From Serratia quinivorans (GTDB taxonomy: Bacteria; Pseudomonadota; Gammaproteobacteria; Enterobacterales; Enterobacteriaceae): a stretch of 64,000 bases of DNA. Positions within the stretch are counted from its first letter, which is position 1. Every line of letters begins with the position of its first letter. The position numbers and the translations under genes were made by a program. The stretch spans positions 1 through 64,000 of the forward strand of contig NZ_CAMKGL010000015.1 in the NCBI RefSeq assembly GCF_946227985.1, in the 5' to 3' direction. The notes beneath the pieces are model-generated. The model was not told the origin of the DNA and ran no database searches. It was given only the letters and a program-made list of their open reading frames with translations. Positions 44,429 to 53,558 of the stretch are shown piece after piece.

Positions 44429-45391
44429 TCAGTACAGCTTTTTCGCCGTTTCCAGCCAGTCGCCCTTGAATGGACGCTTCATGTTTTCGATCGCATCGAT
44501 GATGTCGTGGTGAACCATCTTCTCGTTTTGGATACCGACACAGCGGCCGCCGTAGCCCTGCAACAACAGTTCGATGGCGTAAGCCCCCATGCGGGAAGCC
44601 AGAATACGGTCGTAAGCTACCGGAGAGCCGCCGCGCTGAATATGCCCCAACACGGTAGCGCGGGTTTCACGCTTGGTTTCTTGCTCGATATGGCGTGCCA
44701 GCTCATCGATATCGCAGATATGCTCGGTGATTGCCACAATCGCGTGTTTTTTACCCTTGTCGATGCCGGCTTTGATTTCACACACCAGATCTTCGCGGTT
44801 GAACTCAATTTCAGGCAACACGATGAACTCGCAACCGCCGGCAATCGCCGCCGCCAGCGTCAGATCGCCACAATAACGCCCCATCACTTCAACGATAGAA
44901 ATACGCTGATGTGAAGAGGAGGTATCGCGCAAGCGGTCAATCGCTTCCACCACGGTTTCAAGCGCGGTGAAGAAACCGATTGTATAGTCGGTACCGGCCA
45001 CGTCGTTATCGATAGTGCCCGGCAAGCCAATACAAGGGAAACCCTCTTCCGTCAGGCGTTTAGCCCCCATATAGGAACCGTCACCACCAATTACCACCAG
45101 CGCATCAATGCCGCGGTTTTGCAGATTTTCAATCGCCTTGGCACGTACGCTGTCATCTCTGAACTCCGGGAAACGGGCTGAACCAAGGAAGGTGCCGCCG
45201 CGATTGATCATATCGGACACGCTGTAGCGATCCAATTTTTCCATGCGATCTTCGTACAAGCCAAGGTAGCCATCGTAAATACCAAAAACTTCCAGACCTT
45301 CTGAAAGTGCAGCACGCACAACGCCACGGATCGCAGCGTTCATACCCGGCGAATCACCGCCACTTGTCAGTACACCGATTTTCTTGATCAT
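44429..45391 (-). CDS. pfkA: 6-phosphofructokinase I
   Basis: Main glycolytic phosphofructokinase, ADP-activated and PEP-inhibited. The 320-residue product has [12 protein letters not shown] (11-22), GGDGS (102-106), and catalytic Asp128 in PGTIDND; length equals E. coli PfkA. A Cra-like site overlaps its likely promoter, consistent with Cra repression. A terminator follows. Confidence 0.98.
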   Translation of the reverse strand: MIKKIGVLTSGGDSPGMNAAIRGVVRAALSEGLEVFGIYDGYLGLYEDRMEKLDRYSVSDMINRGGTFLGSARFPEFRDDSVRAKAIENLQNRGIDALVVIGGDGSYMGAKRLTEEGFPCIGLPGTIDNDVAGTDYTIGFFTALETVVEAIDRLRDTSSSHQRISIVEVMGRYCGDLTLAAAIAGGCEFIVLPEIEFNREDLVCEIKAGIDKGKKHAIVAITEHICDIDELARHIEQETKRETRATVLGHIQRGGSPVAYDRILASRMGAYAIELLLQGYGGRCVGIQNEKMVHHDIIDAIENMKRPFKGDWLETAKKLY

Positions 45392-45497
45392 GACTACCTC
45401 TGAACTGTAGATGCAATTTCTTAAGAATTCTGTATTCGCCGATTGTCCTGGAATCTCTCCGGCTGTAGAAAATCAGCTTTACGGCTTATTGCTGGAT

Positions 45498-45530
45498 ATT
45501 ATAACAAAAACACCCAGCTGAATTGATTCA
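45498..45530 (-). promoter_or_regulatory. Likely pfkA promoter with Cra site
   Basis: On the minus strand a perfect TATAAT (45498-45503) about 107 bp ahead of pfkA. Just upstream, GCTGAATTGATTCA (45517-45530, plus strand) agrees with the Cra consensus RSTGAAwCSNTHHW at 13 of 14 positions and would cover the -35 region, fitting repression. The interval otherwise (45392-45622) holds nothing else I recognise. Confidence 0.6.
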
Positions 45531-45622
45531 AGTCACGCAATATTGCGGTAAAAAACCGCCATGGCACGCTGAGCTAACTCCGCCATTCACCCGTTGCACC
45601 AATCTTACAGGCCCTGTATTGA

Positions 45623-46525
45623 TTATAGCTCCCAACGCCCCTGTCGGCCCTCTGGCACTACGGAACAGGGATCCTGGTGGATGAGAACATCCGCCCCGGG
45701 GAAACGATGCAACAGTGCCTGTTCCACCTGTTCGGCCAGAAGATGCGCCTGCATCAGCGGCAGCGCGTCGTCCATCTCCAGATGCAACTGGATAAAACGC
45801 GTCGGGCCGGACTGGCGGGTCCGCAGATCGTGCGCGCCTTTCACTCCTGGCCAGGAGGAAATCACATCAATGATCGCCTGACGTTCATCATCCGGCAATG
45901 CCCTGTCCAGCAGCGATTGCACAGCTTCATTGCCCATCCGCAGCGCGCTATAAAGAATGTAGACGCCAATGGCCAATGCAAACAGCGCATCCGCCCGTTG
46001 AAAACCGTACCAGCTTAGCGCAAGCGCTATAAGAATAGCACCATTCATCATGACATCTGACTGATAATGCAGCATATCTGCTCGTACTGCCTGACTACGG
46101 GTTTTTCTTACCACCCAACGCTGATAGGTAACCAACAGCAAGGTGCTGAACAACGCCACCACCGTCACGGCAATACCAACACCGGGATCGCGCAGCGTTT
46201 CCGGGGAGTACAGATGCTGGAAGCCGGTCAGGAACAGAAACAGTGCCGAGCCGGAAATAAACATGCTCTGCGCCAATGCGGCCAGCGACTCGGCCTTACC
46301 ATGCCCGAAGGTGTGTTCCTCGTCAGCCGGCTGCAGCGAATAACGCACCACCAGCAAGTTTGTCAGCGACGCGGCGATATCCACCAGGGAATCCACCAAC
46401 GCGGCCAGCAGGCTCACCGAACCGGTGTGGTACCAGGCGACAATTTTGATCAGTAATAGTATGGAGGCCAACAGGGTGGCAGCTAACGCGGCGGATTTCA
46501 CCAGACGCGCATATTGCGGTTCCAT
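45623..46525 (-). CDS. fieF: Fe2+/Zn2+ efflux transporter FieF
   Basis: Cation diffusion facilitator exporting Zn2+ and Fe2+ in exchange for protons. The 300-residue product has six transmembrane helices, the metal site DxxxD (Asp45, Asp49) and HxxxD (His153, Asp157), plus a C-terminal cytoplasmic domain from about 210 with HxxHLEMDD-like ligands. It sits between pfkA and cpxP as in E. coli. Confidence 0.96.
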   Translation of the reverse strand: MEPQYARLVKSAALAATLLASILLLIKIVAWYHTGSVSLLAALVDSLVDIAASLTNLLVVRYSLQPADEEHTFGHGKAESLAALAQSMFISGSALFLFLTGFQHLYSPETLRDPGVGIAVTVVALFSTLLLVTYQRWVVRKTRSQAVRADMLHYQSDVMMNGAILIALALSWYGFQRADALFALAIGVYILYSALRMGNEAVQSLLDRALPDDERQAIIDVISSWPGVKGAHDLRTRQSGPTRFIQLHLEMDDALPLMQAHLLAEQVEQALLHRFPGADVLIHQDPCSVVPEGRQGRWEL

Positions 46526-46575
46526 AACCCATCCTGGTTAAACGTTGAGAGGGCCAATATAGCGGAATGATAGAC

Positions 46576-46634
46576 AAAAAAAACCCCGCCATCATGGCGG
46601 GGGAAGACAGGGATGGTGTCTATGGCAAGGAAAA
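46576..46634 (-). ncRNA. cpxQ: CpxQ small RNA from the cpxP 3' end
   Basis: Just after the cpxP stop codon the minus strand reads TTTTCCTTGCCATAGACACC, then CATCCCTGTCTTCCCC and a GC terminator (46584-46602) with eight U. This closely matches Salmonella CpxQ, the RNase E-processed, Hfq-bound 3' fragment of cpxP mRNA that represses membrane-protein mRNAs during envelope stress. The 5' end at 46634 is taken from the conserved UUUUCC processing site. The hairpin also terminates cpxP. Confidence 0.88.
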
Positions 46635-46641
46635 ACAGGGA

Positions 46642-47136
46642 CTACTCAGTCATACTTAACTTCTGGGCAGAAGTTTGCTGCAAACCAGAAATTTGTTGCT
46701 CCACCTGCTGCATGCGCTGCTGATGTTTCTGGTCTAAAACACTTTTTTGCTGTGGCGTCAGCAGGTTATACATTTGGTTGCGTACTCTGGCCATTTCGAC
46801 CTGGCGCTTAACCTGTTGCTGAGCCATCTGTTCCGCCTGGGCATACACGGCGGCTTCATCAAATTTGTCTGCGGTCACCAGCTTATGCATGGCTTCCATT
46901 TCAGCTACATTGACACCAGGCAGATCGTGGCGGGCCTGGCGCATTAAATCTCGCATTTGCTGACGCTGCTGTTCAGTCAGGCTGACACCGTCAAACATGT
47001 GGTGCTGACCTGGTGCTCGGGTCATCGAGTTGTTGCCGGGAGTCGGTACAGTTTCCGATGTAGTGTCAGCAGCAAACGCAGCGGTAGAACCTATTGCCAG
47101 CATTGATGCCATAACTAATGCGGTCACCTTACGCAT
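46642..47136 (-). CDS. cpxP: Periplasmic Cpx inhibitor/chaperone CpxP
   Basis: Periplasmic protein that dampens CpxA and delivers misfolded pilins to DegP. The 164-residue product has a signal peptide (about 1-22, AAFA-AD) and two LTxxQ motifs, LTEQQR (about 53-58) and LTPQQK (about 126-131), in a helical body. It is divergent from cpxRA with a CpxR box between them; its 3' end encodes CpxQ. Confidence 0.95.
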   Translation of the reverse strand: MRKVTALVMASMLAIGSTAAFAADTTSETVPTPGNNSMTRAPGQHHMFDGVSLTEQQRQQMRDLMRQARHDLPGVNVAEMEAMHKLVTADKFDEAAVYAQAEQMAQQQVKRQVEMARVRNQMYNLLTPQQKSVLDQKHQQRMQQVEQQISGLQQTSAQKLSMTE

Positions 47137-47216
47137 TTTAACTCCTCGTGCTTTCTCACTTTGCGAATCAACGAGGAGCAGTGTACTGCTGCACCTGCAA
47201 ACATGCGTCAGTGCAT

Positions 47217-47231
47217 GTAAAACTACGTAAA
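47217..47231. promoter_or_regulatory. CpxR box between cpxP and cpxR
   Basis: GTAAA-ACTAC-GTAAA is an exact match to the GTAAA-N5-GTAAA CpxR recognition motif. It is 81 bp ahead of the cpxP start and 55 bp ahead of cpxR, so phosphorylated CpxR can drive both. Confidence 0.85.
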
Positions 47232-47285
47232 GTCATGGAATGCCAACAGTTGATGACGTATTTTGCGTCAGGAGGAAAAAATACA

Positions 47286-47984
47286 ATGAACAAAATTCTG
47301 TTAGTTGACGACGACCGCGAGCTGACCTCGCTGTTAAAAGAACTTCTTGAAATGGAAGGTTTTACTATCGTCGTGGCCTACGATGGTGAACAGGCGTTGT
47401 CGCTTCTGGACAGCTCCATTGATCTGCTGTTGCTCGATATCATGATGCCGAAGAAAAACGGTATTGATACGTTAAAAGAGCTGCGTCAGCACCACCAGAC
47501 CCCGGTCATTATGCTGACCGCTCGTGGCAGCGAATTGGACCGCGTACTGGGTCTGGAACTGGGTGCCGATGACTACTTGCCAAAACCTTTTAACGATCGT
47601 GAACTGGTAGCCCGTATTCGTGCGATTCTACGTCGATCCAACTGGAGCGAGCAGCAGCAAAATGTCGATACCGGCGCACCCACGCTGGACGTTGACGGTT
47701 TGCAACTCAATCCGGGCCGCCAGGAAGCCAGTTTCGATGGCCAAACGCTGGATCTTACTGGCACTGAATTTACCCTGTTGTACCTGCTGGCACAGCATCT
47801 CGGCCAGGTCGTCTCTCGTGAACTGCTGAGCCAGGAAGTGCTGGGCAAACGTCTGACGCCGTTTGATCGCGCCATCGATATGCACATCTCTAACTTACGA
47901 CGTAAACTGCCCAACCGCAAAGACGGCCACCCGTGGTTCAAAACCTTGCGGGGGCGGGGTTACTTAATGGTATCTGCAACATGA
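47286..47984 (+). CDS. cpxR: Envelope-stress response regulator CpxR
   Basis: OmpR/PhoB-type activator phosphorylated by CpxA. The 232-residue product has a receiver domain with acidic pocket DDD (8-10) and phospho-Asp51, Thr83 and Lys105 regions (LTARG, KPF), then a winged-helix domain from about 130. ATG 47286 preceded by AGGAGG; the open frame upstream of it lies in the promoter. Its stop codon overlaps the cpxA start (ATGA). Confidence 0.97.
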   Translation: MNKILLVDDDRELTSLLKELLEMEGFTIVVAYDGEQALSLLDSSIDLLLLDIMMPKKNGIDTLKELRQHHQTPVIMLTARGSELDRVLGLELGADDYLPKPFNDRELVARIRAILRRSNWSEQQQNVDTGAPTLDVDGLQLNPGRQEASFDGQTLDLTGTEFTLLYLLAQHLGQVVSRELLSQEVLGKRLTPFDRAIDMHISNLRRKLPNRKDGHPWFKTLRGRGYLMVSAT

Positions 47985-49354
47985 TCAACAGTTTGACGGC
48001 ACGCATCTTCGCCATTTTTTGGTTCACATTAGCCCTGGTGCTGATGCTGGTGTTGATGGTGCCCAAGCTCGACTCCCGCCAAATGACCTCGCTGCTCGAC
48101 AGCGAGCAGCGGCAAGGGCTGATGCTGGAGCAACATGTCGAGGCCGAGTTGCAAAACGATCCGGCCAACGACCTGATGTGGTGGCGGCGTTTATTCCGCG
48201 CCATTGAAAAATGGGCCCCGCCAGGGCAGCGCCTGATCCTGGTCACCAGCGAAGGCCGGGTGATTGGCAACATGCAACGCAACGAAATGCAGTTGGTGCG
48301 TAATTTTATCGGCCAATCTGATAATTCCGACCACCCGAAGAAGAAAAAATACGGCCGCGTCGAGCTGGTCGGCCCCTTCTCAGTGCGCGATGGTGAAGAC
48401 AACTACCAGTTGTATCTCATTCGTCCCGCCAACAGCCCACAATCCGACTTCATCAACCTGATGTTCGACCGGCCGCTGCTGCTGCTTATCGTCACCATGT
48501 TGATCAGCGCCCCATTGCTGCTATGGCTGGCCTGGAGTCTGGCGAAACCGGCTCGTAAGCTGAAAAACGCGGCCGATGATGTCGCCCGTGGCAACCTGAA
48601 ACAGCATCCTGAGCTGGAAGCCGGGCCGCAAGAATTTCTGGCGACCGGTGCCAGCTTCAACCAAATGGTCAGTTCGCTGGAACGCATGATGACCGCTCAG
48701 CAGCGGCTGATCTCCGACATCTCGCATGAACTGCGCACCCCGCTAACCCGTCTGCAGCTGGCTACCGCGTTAATGCGTCGTCGCCACGGTGAAGGACGAG
48801 AGTTGGAGCGCATCGAAACCGAGGCGCAGCGTCTGGACTCGATGATTAACGATCTGTTGGTGCTGTCACGCGGACAGCAGAAAAGCGAGTTGGTCCGTGA
48901 GCGGCTGCTGGCCAATGAACTCTGGGCCAATGTACTGGATGACGCTGGTTTTGAAGCCGAGCAAATGGGCAAGCATTTGGAAGTCACCGCGCCTCCCGGT
49001 CCATGGACGCTGTTCGGCAACGCCGGCGCGCTGGACAGCGCACTGGAAAACATTGTGCGTAACGCTCTGCGCTACTCAAACACCAGGATCGCCGTGGCGT
49101 TCAGCGCGGATAACCAGGGTATCACTATTGTGGTCGACGATGACGGCCCGGGCGTCAGTACGGAAGATCGCGAACAAATTTTCCGACCGTTTTATCGCAC
49201 CGACGAAGCACGCGATCGCGCCTCCGGTGGCACTGGCTTGGGCCTGGCGATCGTAGAGGCGGCGGTCAACCAGCATCGCGGCTGGGTAAAAGCGGAAGAC
49301 AGTCCGCTCGGTGGCCTGCGGTTGGTCTTGTGGCTACCACTGCATCAGCGCTGA
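47981..49354 (+). CDS. cpxA: Envelope-stress sensor kinase CpxA
   Basis: Inner-membrane histidine kinase for CpxR. The 457-residue product has TM1 (about 8-28), a periplasmic sensor domain (29-163), TM2 (about 164-186), a HAMP linker, the phosphorylated His249 in SHELRTPLTRL, and the ATP-binding N, G1 and G2 boxes (NIVRNALRYS, DDDGPGV, GGTGLGLAIV). ATG 47981 overlaps the cpxR stop by 4 nt. In E. coli cpxRA neighbours sodA; here trmL follows. Confidence 0.97.
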   Translation: MINSLTARIFAIFWFTLALVLMLVLMVPKLDSRQMTSLLDSEQRQGLMLEQHVEAELQNDPANDLMWWRRLFRAIEKWAPPGQRLILVTSEGRVIGNMQRNEMQLVRNFIGQSDNSDHPKKKKYGRVELVGPFSVRDGEDNYQLYLIRPANSPQSDFINLMFDRPLLLLIVTMLISAPLLLWLAWSLAKPARKLKNAADDVARGNLKQHPELEAGPQEFLATGASFNQMVSSLERMMTAQQRLISDISHELRTPLTRLQLATALMRRRHGEGRELERIETEAQRLDSMINDLLVLSRGQQKSELVRERLLANELWANVLDDAGFEAEQMGKHLEVTAPPGPWTLFGNAGALDSALENIVRNALRYSNTRIAVAFSADNQGITIVVDDDGPGVSTEDREQIFRPFYRTDEARDRASGGTGLGLAIVEAAVNQHRGWVKAEDSPLGGLRLVLWLPLHQR

Positions 49355-49391
49355 TCGCCTAGGACAGGCCGGTAAGATTTTGCTATTCTGC

Positions 49392-49415
49392 GCCCCTCGT
49401 CATGAGGGGCTTTTT
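49392..49415 (+). terminator. Terminator-like hairpin directly ahead of trmL
   Basis: GCCCCTC-GTCAT-GAGGGGC (49392-49398 with 49404-49410) then TTTTT, ending two bases before the trmL ATG. It looks like the cpxRA terminator, but its 3' arm GAGGGG is also the only Shine-Dalgarno-like sequence for trmL. A possible -10 (TATTCT) lies just upstream, so the hairpin might sit at the very 5' end of trmL mRNA. Confidence 0.7.
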
Positions 49416-49417
49416 AC

Positions 49418-49891
49418 ATGTTGAACATTGTTTTATTCGAACCTGAAATTCCACCCAATACCGGTAATATCATCCGCCTGTGCGCCAATACCGGCTTTCA
49501 ACTGCACCTGATAGAACCGATGGGCTTCCCGTGGGATGACAAACGCCTGCGCCGCGCCGGTCTGGACTATCATGAATTCGCCAGCATACGACGTCATGCC
49601 AACTACGCCGCTTTTATCGCCAGTGAAAATCCGCAGCGGCTGTTTGCCCTGACCACCAAAGGCACTCCAGCACATAGCGCGGTCAGCTATCAGGCCGGTG
49701 ATTACCTGCTGTTTGGACCCGAAACCCGCGGTCTGCCCGCCGAGATCCTCGAGGCGCTGCCTGCCCAGCAGAAAATCCGTATTCCCATGCAGGCGCAAAG
49801 CCGCAGCATGAACCTGTCTAACGCCGTAGCCGTGGTGGTGTATGAAGCCTGGCGACAACTGGACTATGCGGGCGCGCTGATCAAGTCCTGA
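49418..49891 (+). CDS. trmL: tRNA (cytidine/uridine-34-2'-O)-methyltransferase TrmL
   Basis: SPOUT enzyme methylating the wobble ribose of tRNA-Leu. The 157-residue product has [19 protein letters not shown] (8-26), GPETRGLP and the C-terminal knot [17 protein letters not shown]. In E. coli it is next to cysE; here a lipoprotein gene is between. The terminator-like hairpin overlapping its ribosome binding site may control translation. Confidence 0.95.
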   Translation: MLNIVLFEPEIPPNTGNIIRLCANTGFQLHLIEPMGFPWDDKRLRRAGLDYHEFASIRRHANYAAFIASENPQRLFALTTKGTPAHSAVSYQAGDYLLFGPETRGLPAEILEALPAQQKIRIPMQAQSRSMNLSNAVAVVVYEAWRQLDYAGALIKS

Positions 49892-50041
49892 TCACGCGCT
49901 TTGCAGATAAAAACAAGCTGTACATCACGATCCTGATAGGCCGCCCTGTAACATGGCACACGCAGCGCCAAAACATTCGCTGCGGCAGAAGATAATGAGC
50001 TATGTTTTGTAAGGTTATCGGTACTCATCATAGGAAATCGT

Positions 50042-50713
50042 ATGAAAAAACAACGCTTGAGCGTTGCCATGGCGGCATTGGCAGTGAGTTTGTTACTGGC
50101 GGGCTGTTCGTCCAAAGTGACCACTACAAAGCAGTACTCGGGGTTCCTGTCTGACTACAGCAAATTGCAAGAAACGACGTCGCCAAGCGGCCATAAAACG
50201 CTGCGTTGGATCGACCCAAGCTACAAAGAATCCAACTACCGCGGCCTGTATTTCCAGCCGGTCGTCTACTTTCCAGCGGAAAAACCGACCACACGTGTGA
50301 GCCAGGATACGCTGAATAAAATCAAAGCCTATTCCGCCCAGCGGATAAAAGCTGCGCTTCAGGATCGTTTTAACATCCTGAAAAGTCCGGCCGGTTCGCG
50401 TGTTCTGGTGGCCAAACTCGCCATTACCGCCGTCTCCGCTGAAGATGAAGACATGAAATTCTATGAGGTCGTTCCCGTAGCCGCGGTGGTTGCCGGCACC
50501 ATGGCTGCCAGTGGCCACAGAACTCAAAACACCACGCTTTATATTGAAGGTGAGTTGATCGATCAGGACACCGGTAAAACAGTGATGGAAGTCGTGCGTA
50601 AAACCTATGGCAAAACCGTTAGCAACGACAGCACGCCGGTAACCGCAGAGGATGTGAAAGCGGCGATCGACGACGTCGTCACCGACATCACCAACTTCCC
50701 GAAACAGGGTTAA
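50042..50713 (+). CDS. DUF3313 family lipoprotein
   Basis: Predicted lipoprotein of 223 residues: signal peptide with lipobox LLAGC (Cys22), followed by SSKVTTT, so Ser at +2 suggests outer-membrane sorting. The body contains QYSGFLSDYSKLQE and LRWIDPS, typical of DUF3313, and a later hydrophobic VVPVAAVVAGTMAASG. Function unknown. It lies between trmL and cysE, where E. coli has no such gene, with no cotranscribed partner. A GC hairpin (about 50733-50749) follows, without a T-run. Confidence 0.85.
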   Translation: MKKQRLSVAMAALAVSLLLAGCSSKVTTTKQYSGFLSDYSKLQETTSPSGHKTLRWIDPSYKESNYRGLYFQPVVYFPAEKPTTRVSQDTLNKIKAYSAQRIKAALQDRFNILKSPAGSRVLVAKLAITAVSAEDEDMKFYEVVPVAAVVAGTMAASGHRTQNTTLYIEGELIDQDTGKTVMEVVRKTYGKTVSNDSTPVTAEDVKAAIDDVVTDITNFPKQG

Positions 50714-50774
50714 CGCCGCATCAGAAAGCATCAGGGGAGCCGAAGCTCCCCTGAATTTGATGATAAACCCCGGC

Positions 50775-51596
50775 TTAAATGCCGTCGCCGTACTCAAAGC
50801 CGTGGTTGGTACCGTTGAAATACTGATCCATATCCATCGAGGGCGTATCGCTTTCCGGTCGACCGACAATGCGCGCCGGCACACCGGCAGCCGTAGTATG
50901 GGGTGGCACCGATTGCAGAACCACCGAACCGGCACCGATTTTCGCGCCTTTACCCACTTCGATATTGCCGAGAATTTTAGCCCCGGCACCAATCATTACG
51001 CCTTCGCGGATCTTCGGATGACGATCGCCGCTGGTCTTTCCGGTACCACCAAGGGTGACCGATTGCAGAATAGAGACATTATTTTCTACTACCGCGGTTT
51101 CACCGATGACAATGCCGGTGGCGTGGTCGAGCATGATGCCGCAGCCAATAGTCGCAGCCGGATGGATATCCACACCAAAAGCGACTGAAATCTGGTTTTG
51201 CAGATAGATCGCCAGCGCCTGCCGCCCCTGCAACCACAGCCAGTGGCCGATACGGTATGCCTGCAGCGCATGGAAACCTTTCAGGTACAACAGCGGCGTC
51301 GAGTACTTGTCTACTGCAGGGTCGCGCAGGCGCACCGCCAGGATGTCGCGAGCCGCCGAAGCGATCATTTGCTGATCGGCCAGGTAAGCGTCTTCCACCA
51401 CTTCACGCACCGCGATAGCGGGCATAATCGGGTTAGCCAACTTGTTTGCCAGAATATAGCTGAGCGCACCACCCAGGTTGTCGTGCTTGAGCAACGTCGC
51501 ATGATAAAAGCTAGCCAGCATCGGTTCACACTCAGCCAGCTCTCTCGCCTCTGATTTGATGCTATTCCAGACCTGCTCTAACTCTTCTGACGACAT
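50775..51596 (-). CDS. cysE: Serine O-acetyltransferase
   Basis: First step of cysteine synthesis: acetyl transfer from acetyl-CoA to serine; feedback-inhibited by cysteine and part of the cysteine synthase complex. The 273-residue product has an N-terminal helical domain and a left-handed beta helix of hexapeptide repeats with GVDIHPAATIG and the catalytic LDHATGIVIGET (Asp143/His158 region), then the C-terminal tail. ATG 51596 (MSSEELEQVW) is used. Last gene of the yibN-grxC-secB-gpsA-cysE group. Confidence 0.97.
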   Translation of the reverse strand: MSSEELEQVWNSIKSEARELAECEPMLASFYHATLLKHDNLGGALSYILANKLANPIMPAIAVREVVEDAYLADQQMIASAARDILAVRLRDPAVDKYSTPLLYLKGFHALQAYRIGHWLWLQGRQALAIYLQNQISVAFGVDIHPAATIGCGIMLDHATGIVIGETAVVENNVSILQSVTLGGTGKTSGDRHPKIREGVMIGAGAKILGNIEVGKGAKIGAGSVVLQSVPPHTTAAGVPARIVGRPESDTPSMDMDQYFNGTNHGFEYGDGI

Positions 51597-51697
51597 CAGG
51601 TTCCTCTCCACCTTGCAAAACAGGCTGCCTCACCGCATCGCAGTCAGGCAGCCCAATTCAATTGCCGGGTCAGCATGCCGCCCCGCATATCGTTTTT

Positions 51698-51727
51698 ATA
51701 CCCGTCATCTTTCAAGCTGCAGGGTAT
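51698..51727. repeat. Internally deleted ERIC-like remnant ahead of cysE
   Basis: ATACCC (51698-51703) and GGGTAT (51722-51727) bracket CGTCATCTTTCAAGCTGCAG... matching the left end of the ERIC copy at 12133 (TACCCGTCATACTTCAAGCT). The core is absent, leaving about 30 bp with terminal inverted repeats. It lies in the gpsA-cysE interval. Confidence 0.6.
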
Positions 51728-51732
51728 CTAGG

Positions 51733-52752
51733 TTATGCGCTGTGCTTTTCGTCTTTTCTGGTACGCCCCAGCAGGCTCAGCGCAGCTTCCCGGGCATTTT
51801 TATGGCAATACAGCACCTGATAAATCTGTTCGGTAATCGGCATTTCCACGCCATAGCGTTGCGCCAGCGCCAATACCTCTTTGGTATTGCGATAACCTTC
51901 GACCACCTGACCGATGCTATCCTGCGCTTCTTGTACGCCTTTGCCCTGTCCCAGCATAATACCGAAACGGCGGTTGCGCGATTGATTATCGGTGCAGGTT
52001 AACACCAGATCGCCCAACCCGGCCATGCCCATAAAGGTCGATGGATCAGCACCCAGCGCAGAACCGAGACGGGTCATTTCCGTCAGGCCTCGGGTAATCA
52101 GTGCCGTACGCGCATTGGCACCAAAACCGATACCGTCAGACATCCCGGCACCGATGGCAATCACGTTCTTCACCGCCCCGCCCAGCTGAACGCCAATGAA
52201 ATCGGGGTTGCTGTACACGCGGAAACTTTTGCCGCAGTGCAGCAACTGCTGCAGATCTTCGGCAAACTGCGCATCGGTAGAAGCCAACGCAATCGCGGTC
52301 GGCAGCCCGGCGGCCAGCTCTTTGGCAAACGTCGGCCCTGATACCACCGCCAGCGGAATAGCCTCGCCCAGCGCTTCGCGCGCCACGTCCTGCAACAGCC
52401 TGCCGGTTTCCGCTTCCAGCCCTTTGGTGGCCCACACAATGCGGGCATCCGGACGCAGATGCGGTTTCAACTGGCGCAGCACGTCACCGAACACATGGCT
52501 TGGCACCACCACCAGCACATCGCGGCTGGCAGCCAGCGCGCGCGCCAGATCGGCTTCGAGCAACAGGGTATCGGGGAAAGCTACATCGGGAAGAAACGCC
52601 TGGTTGCAGCGATCGCGCTGCATCTTTTGGATTTGCTCGGGATTGTGGCCCCACAGCACCACGGAGTGGCCGTTACGCGCCAGCGTAATAGCTAATGCGG
52701 TGCCGTACGAGCCGGCACCGATTACAGTCATTGAAGCATTGACGGTGTTCAT
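51733..52752 (-). CDS. gpsA: NAD(P)-dependent glycerol-3-phosphate dehydrogenase
   Basis: Makes sn-glycerol-3-phosphate for phospholipids from DHAP. The 339-residue product has [10 protein letters not shown] (12-21), VPSHVF, the KGLEAETG region with catalytic Lys, and [12 protein letters not shown]. Its ATG shares one base with the secB stop codon (TGATG), so the two are translationally coupled, as in E. coli. Confidence 0.97.
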   Translation of the reverse strand: MNTVNASMTVIGAGSYGTALAITLARNGHSVVLWGHNPEQIQKMQRDRCNQAFLPDVAFPDTLLLEADLARALAASRDVLVVVPSHVFGDVLRQLKPHLRPDARIVWATKGLEAETGRLLQDVAREALGEAIPLAVVSGPTFAKELAAGLPTAIALASTDAQFAEDLQQLLHCGKSFRVYSNPDFIGVQLGGAVKNVIAIGAGMSDGIGFGANARTALITRGLTEMTRLGSALGADPSTFMGMAGLGDLVLTCTDNQSRNRRFGIMLGQGKGVQEAQDSIGQVVEGYRNTKEVLALAQRYGVEMPITEQIYQVLYCHKNAREAALSLLGRTRKDEKHSA

Positions 52753-53222
52753 CAGGCATCCTGATGTGGTGCGGCACCTTCGCCTTCTGACTGCTGCTGC
52801 AGGTAGTTCATGAACAGCGCGTCAAAGTTAACCGGTGCCAGGTTCAGCTGCGGGAATGTACCGCGAGAAACCAGGCTGGTGATGCACTCGCGCGCATACG
52901 GGAACAGAATGTTCGGGCAGTATGCACCCAGGCAATGCGCCAGCTGCGTACCGTCGATGCCCGCTACGGAGAAGATACCCGCCTGCTGCACTTCACACAG
53001 GAACGCAGTTTCTTCGCCCAGAGAGGCCGTCACGGTTACGCGCAGTACAACTTCATACACTTCATCAGCCAACTGGCTGGAAGCGGTATCTAGATCCAGT
53101 TTAACTTCTGGCTGCCATTCCTGCTGGAAAACCTGCGGAGCCTTTGGCGCTTCGAAGGAGATATCCTTGGTGTAAATACGCTGGATCTGGAAAGCCATCT
53201 CTGTGCTGTTTTGTTCTGACAT
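52752..53222 (-). CDS. secB: Export chaperone SecB
   Basis: Tetrameric cytoplasmic chaperone that keeps preproteins unfolded and hands them to SecA. The 156-residue product begins [20 protein letters not shown], has [17 protein letters not shown] and [11 protein letters not shown], and closely matches E. coli SecB. Operon with grxC upstream and gpsA downstream. Confidence 0.97.
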   Translation of the reverse strand: MSEQNSTEMAFQIQRIYTKDISFEAPKAPQVFQQEWQPEVKLDLDTASSQLADEVYEVVLRVTVTASLGEETAFLCEVQQAGIFSVAGIDGTQLAHCLGAYCPNILFPYARECITSLVSRGTFPQLNLAPVNFDALFMNYLQQQSEGEGAAPHQDA

Positions 53223-53281
53223 GTGTGTAATACCCTTGGTTAAACGTCCTTATTGATACTCAGTAACCGGCAGTCATCCGC

Positions 53282-53530
53282 TTAAAGCAGCGGATCCAGA
53301 CCACCACGAGCATCGAGTTCATATAAATCATCACAGCCACCGATATGTTGGCCGTCGATGAAAATCTGAGGCACGGTGGTGCGCCCACTGCGCGCAATCA
53401 TCGCTTCGCGTTTTTCATTATCACCATCAATGGCGATTTCGTTAAACGCGGCTCCCTTGCTGTTCAGCAGCGCTTTGGCGCGATGACAGAACGGACAGGT
53501 CGCTTTGGTGTAGATATCAATGTTAGCCAT
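53282..53530 (-). CDS. grxC: Glutaredoxin 3
   Basis: Glutathione-dependent thiol reductant. The 82-residue product has the dithiol active site CPFC (Cys12-Cys15), the TVPQIFIDG cis-Pro loop and GGCDDL for glutathione. It starts 28 nt after yibN and precedes secB by 59 nt; the set is likely one transcript. Confidence 0.96.
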   Translation of the reverse strand: MANIDIYTKATCPFCHRAKALLNSKGAAFNEIAIDGDNEKREAMIARSGRTTVPQIFIDGQHIGGCDDLYELDARGGLDPLL

Positions 53531-53558
53531 GGATTACCACCTCAAATACGTTAAAGAA

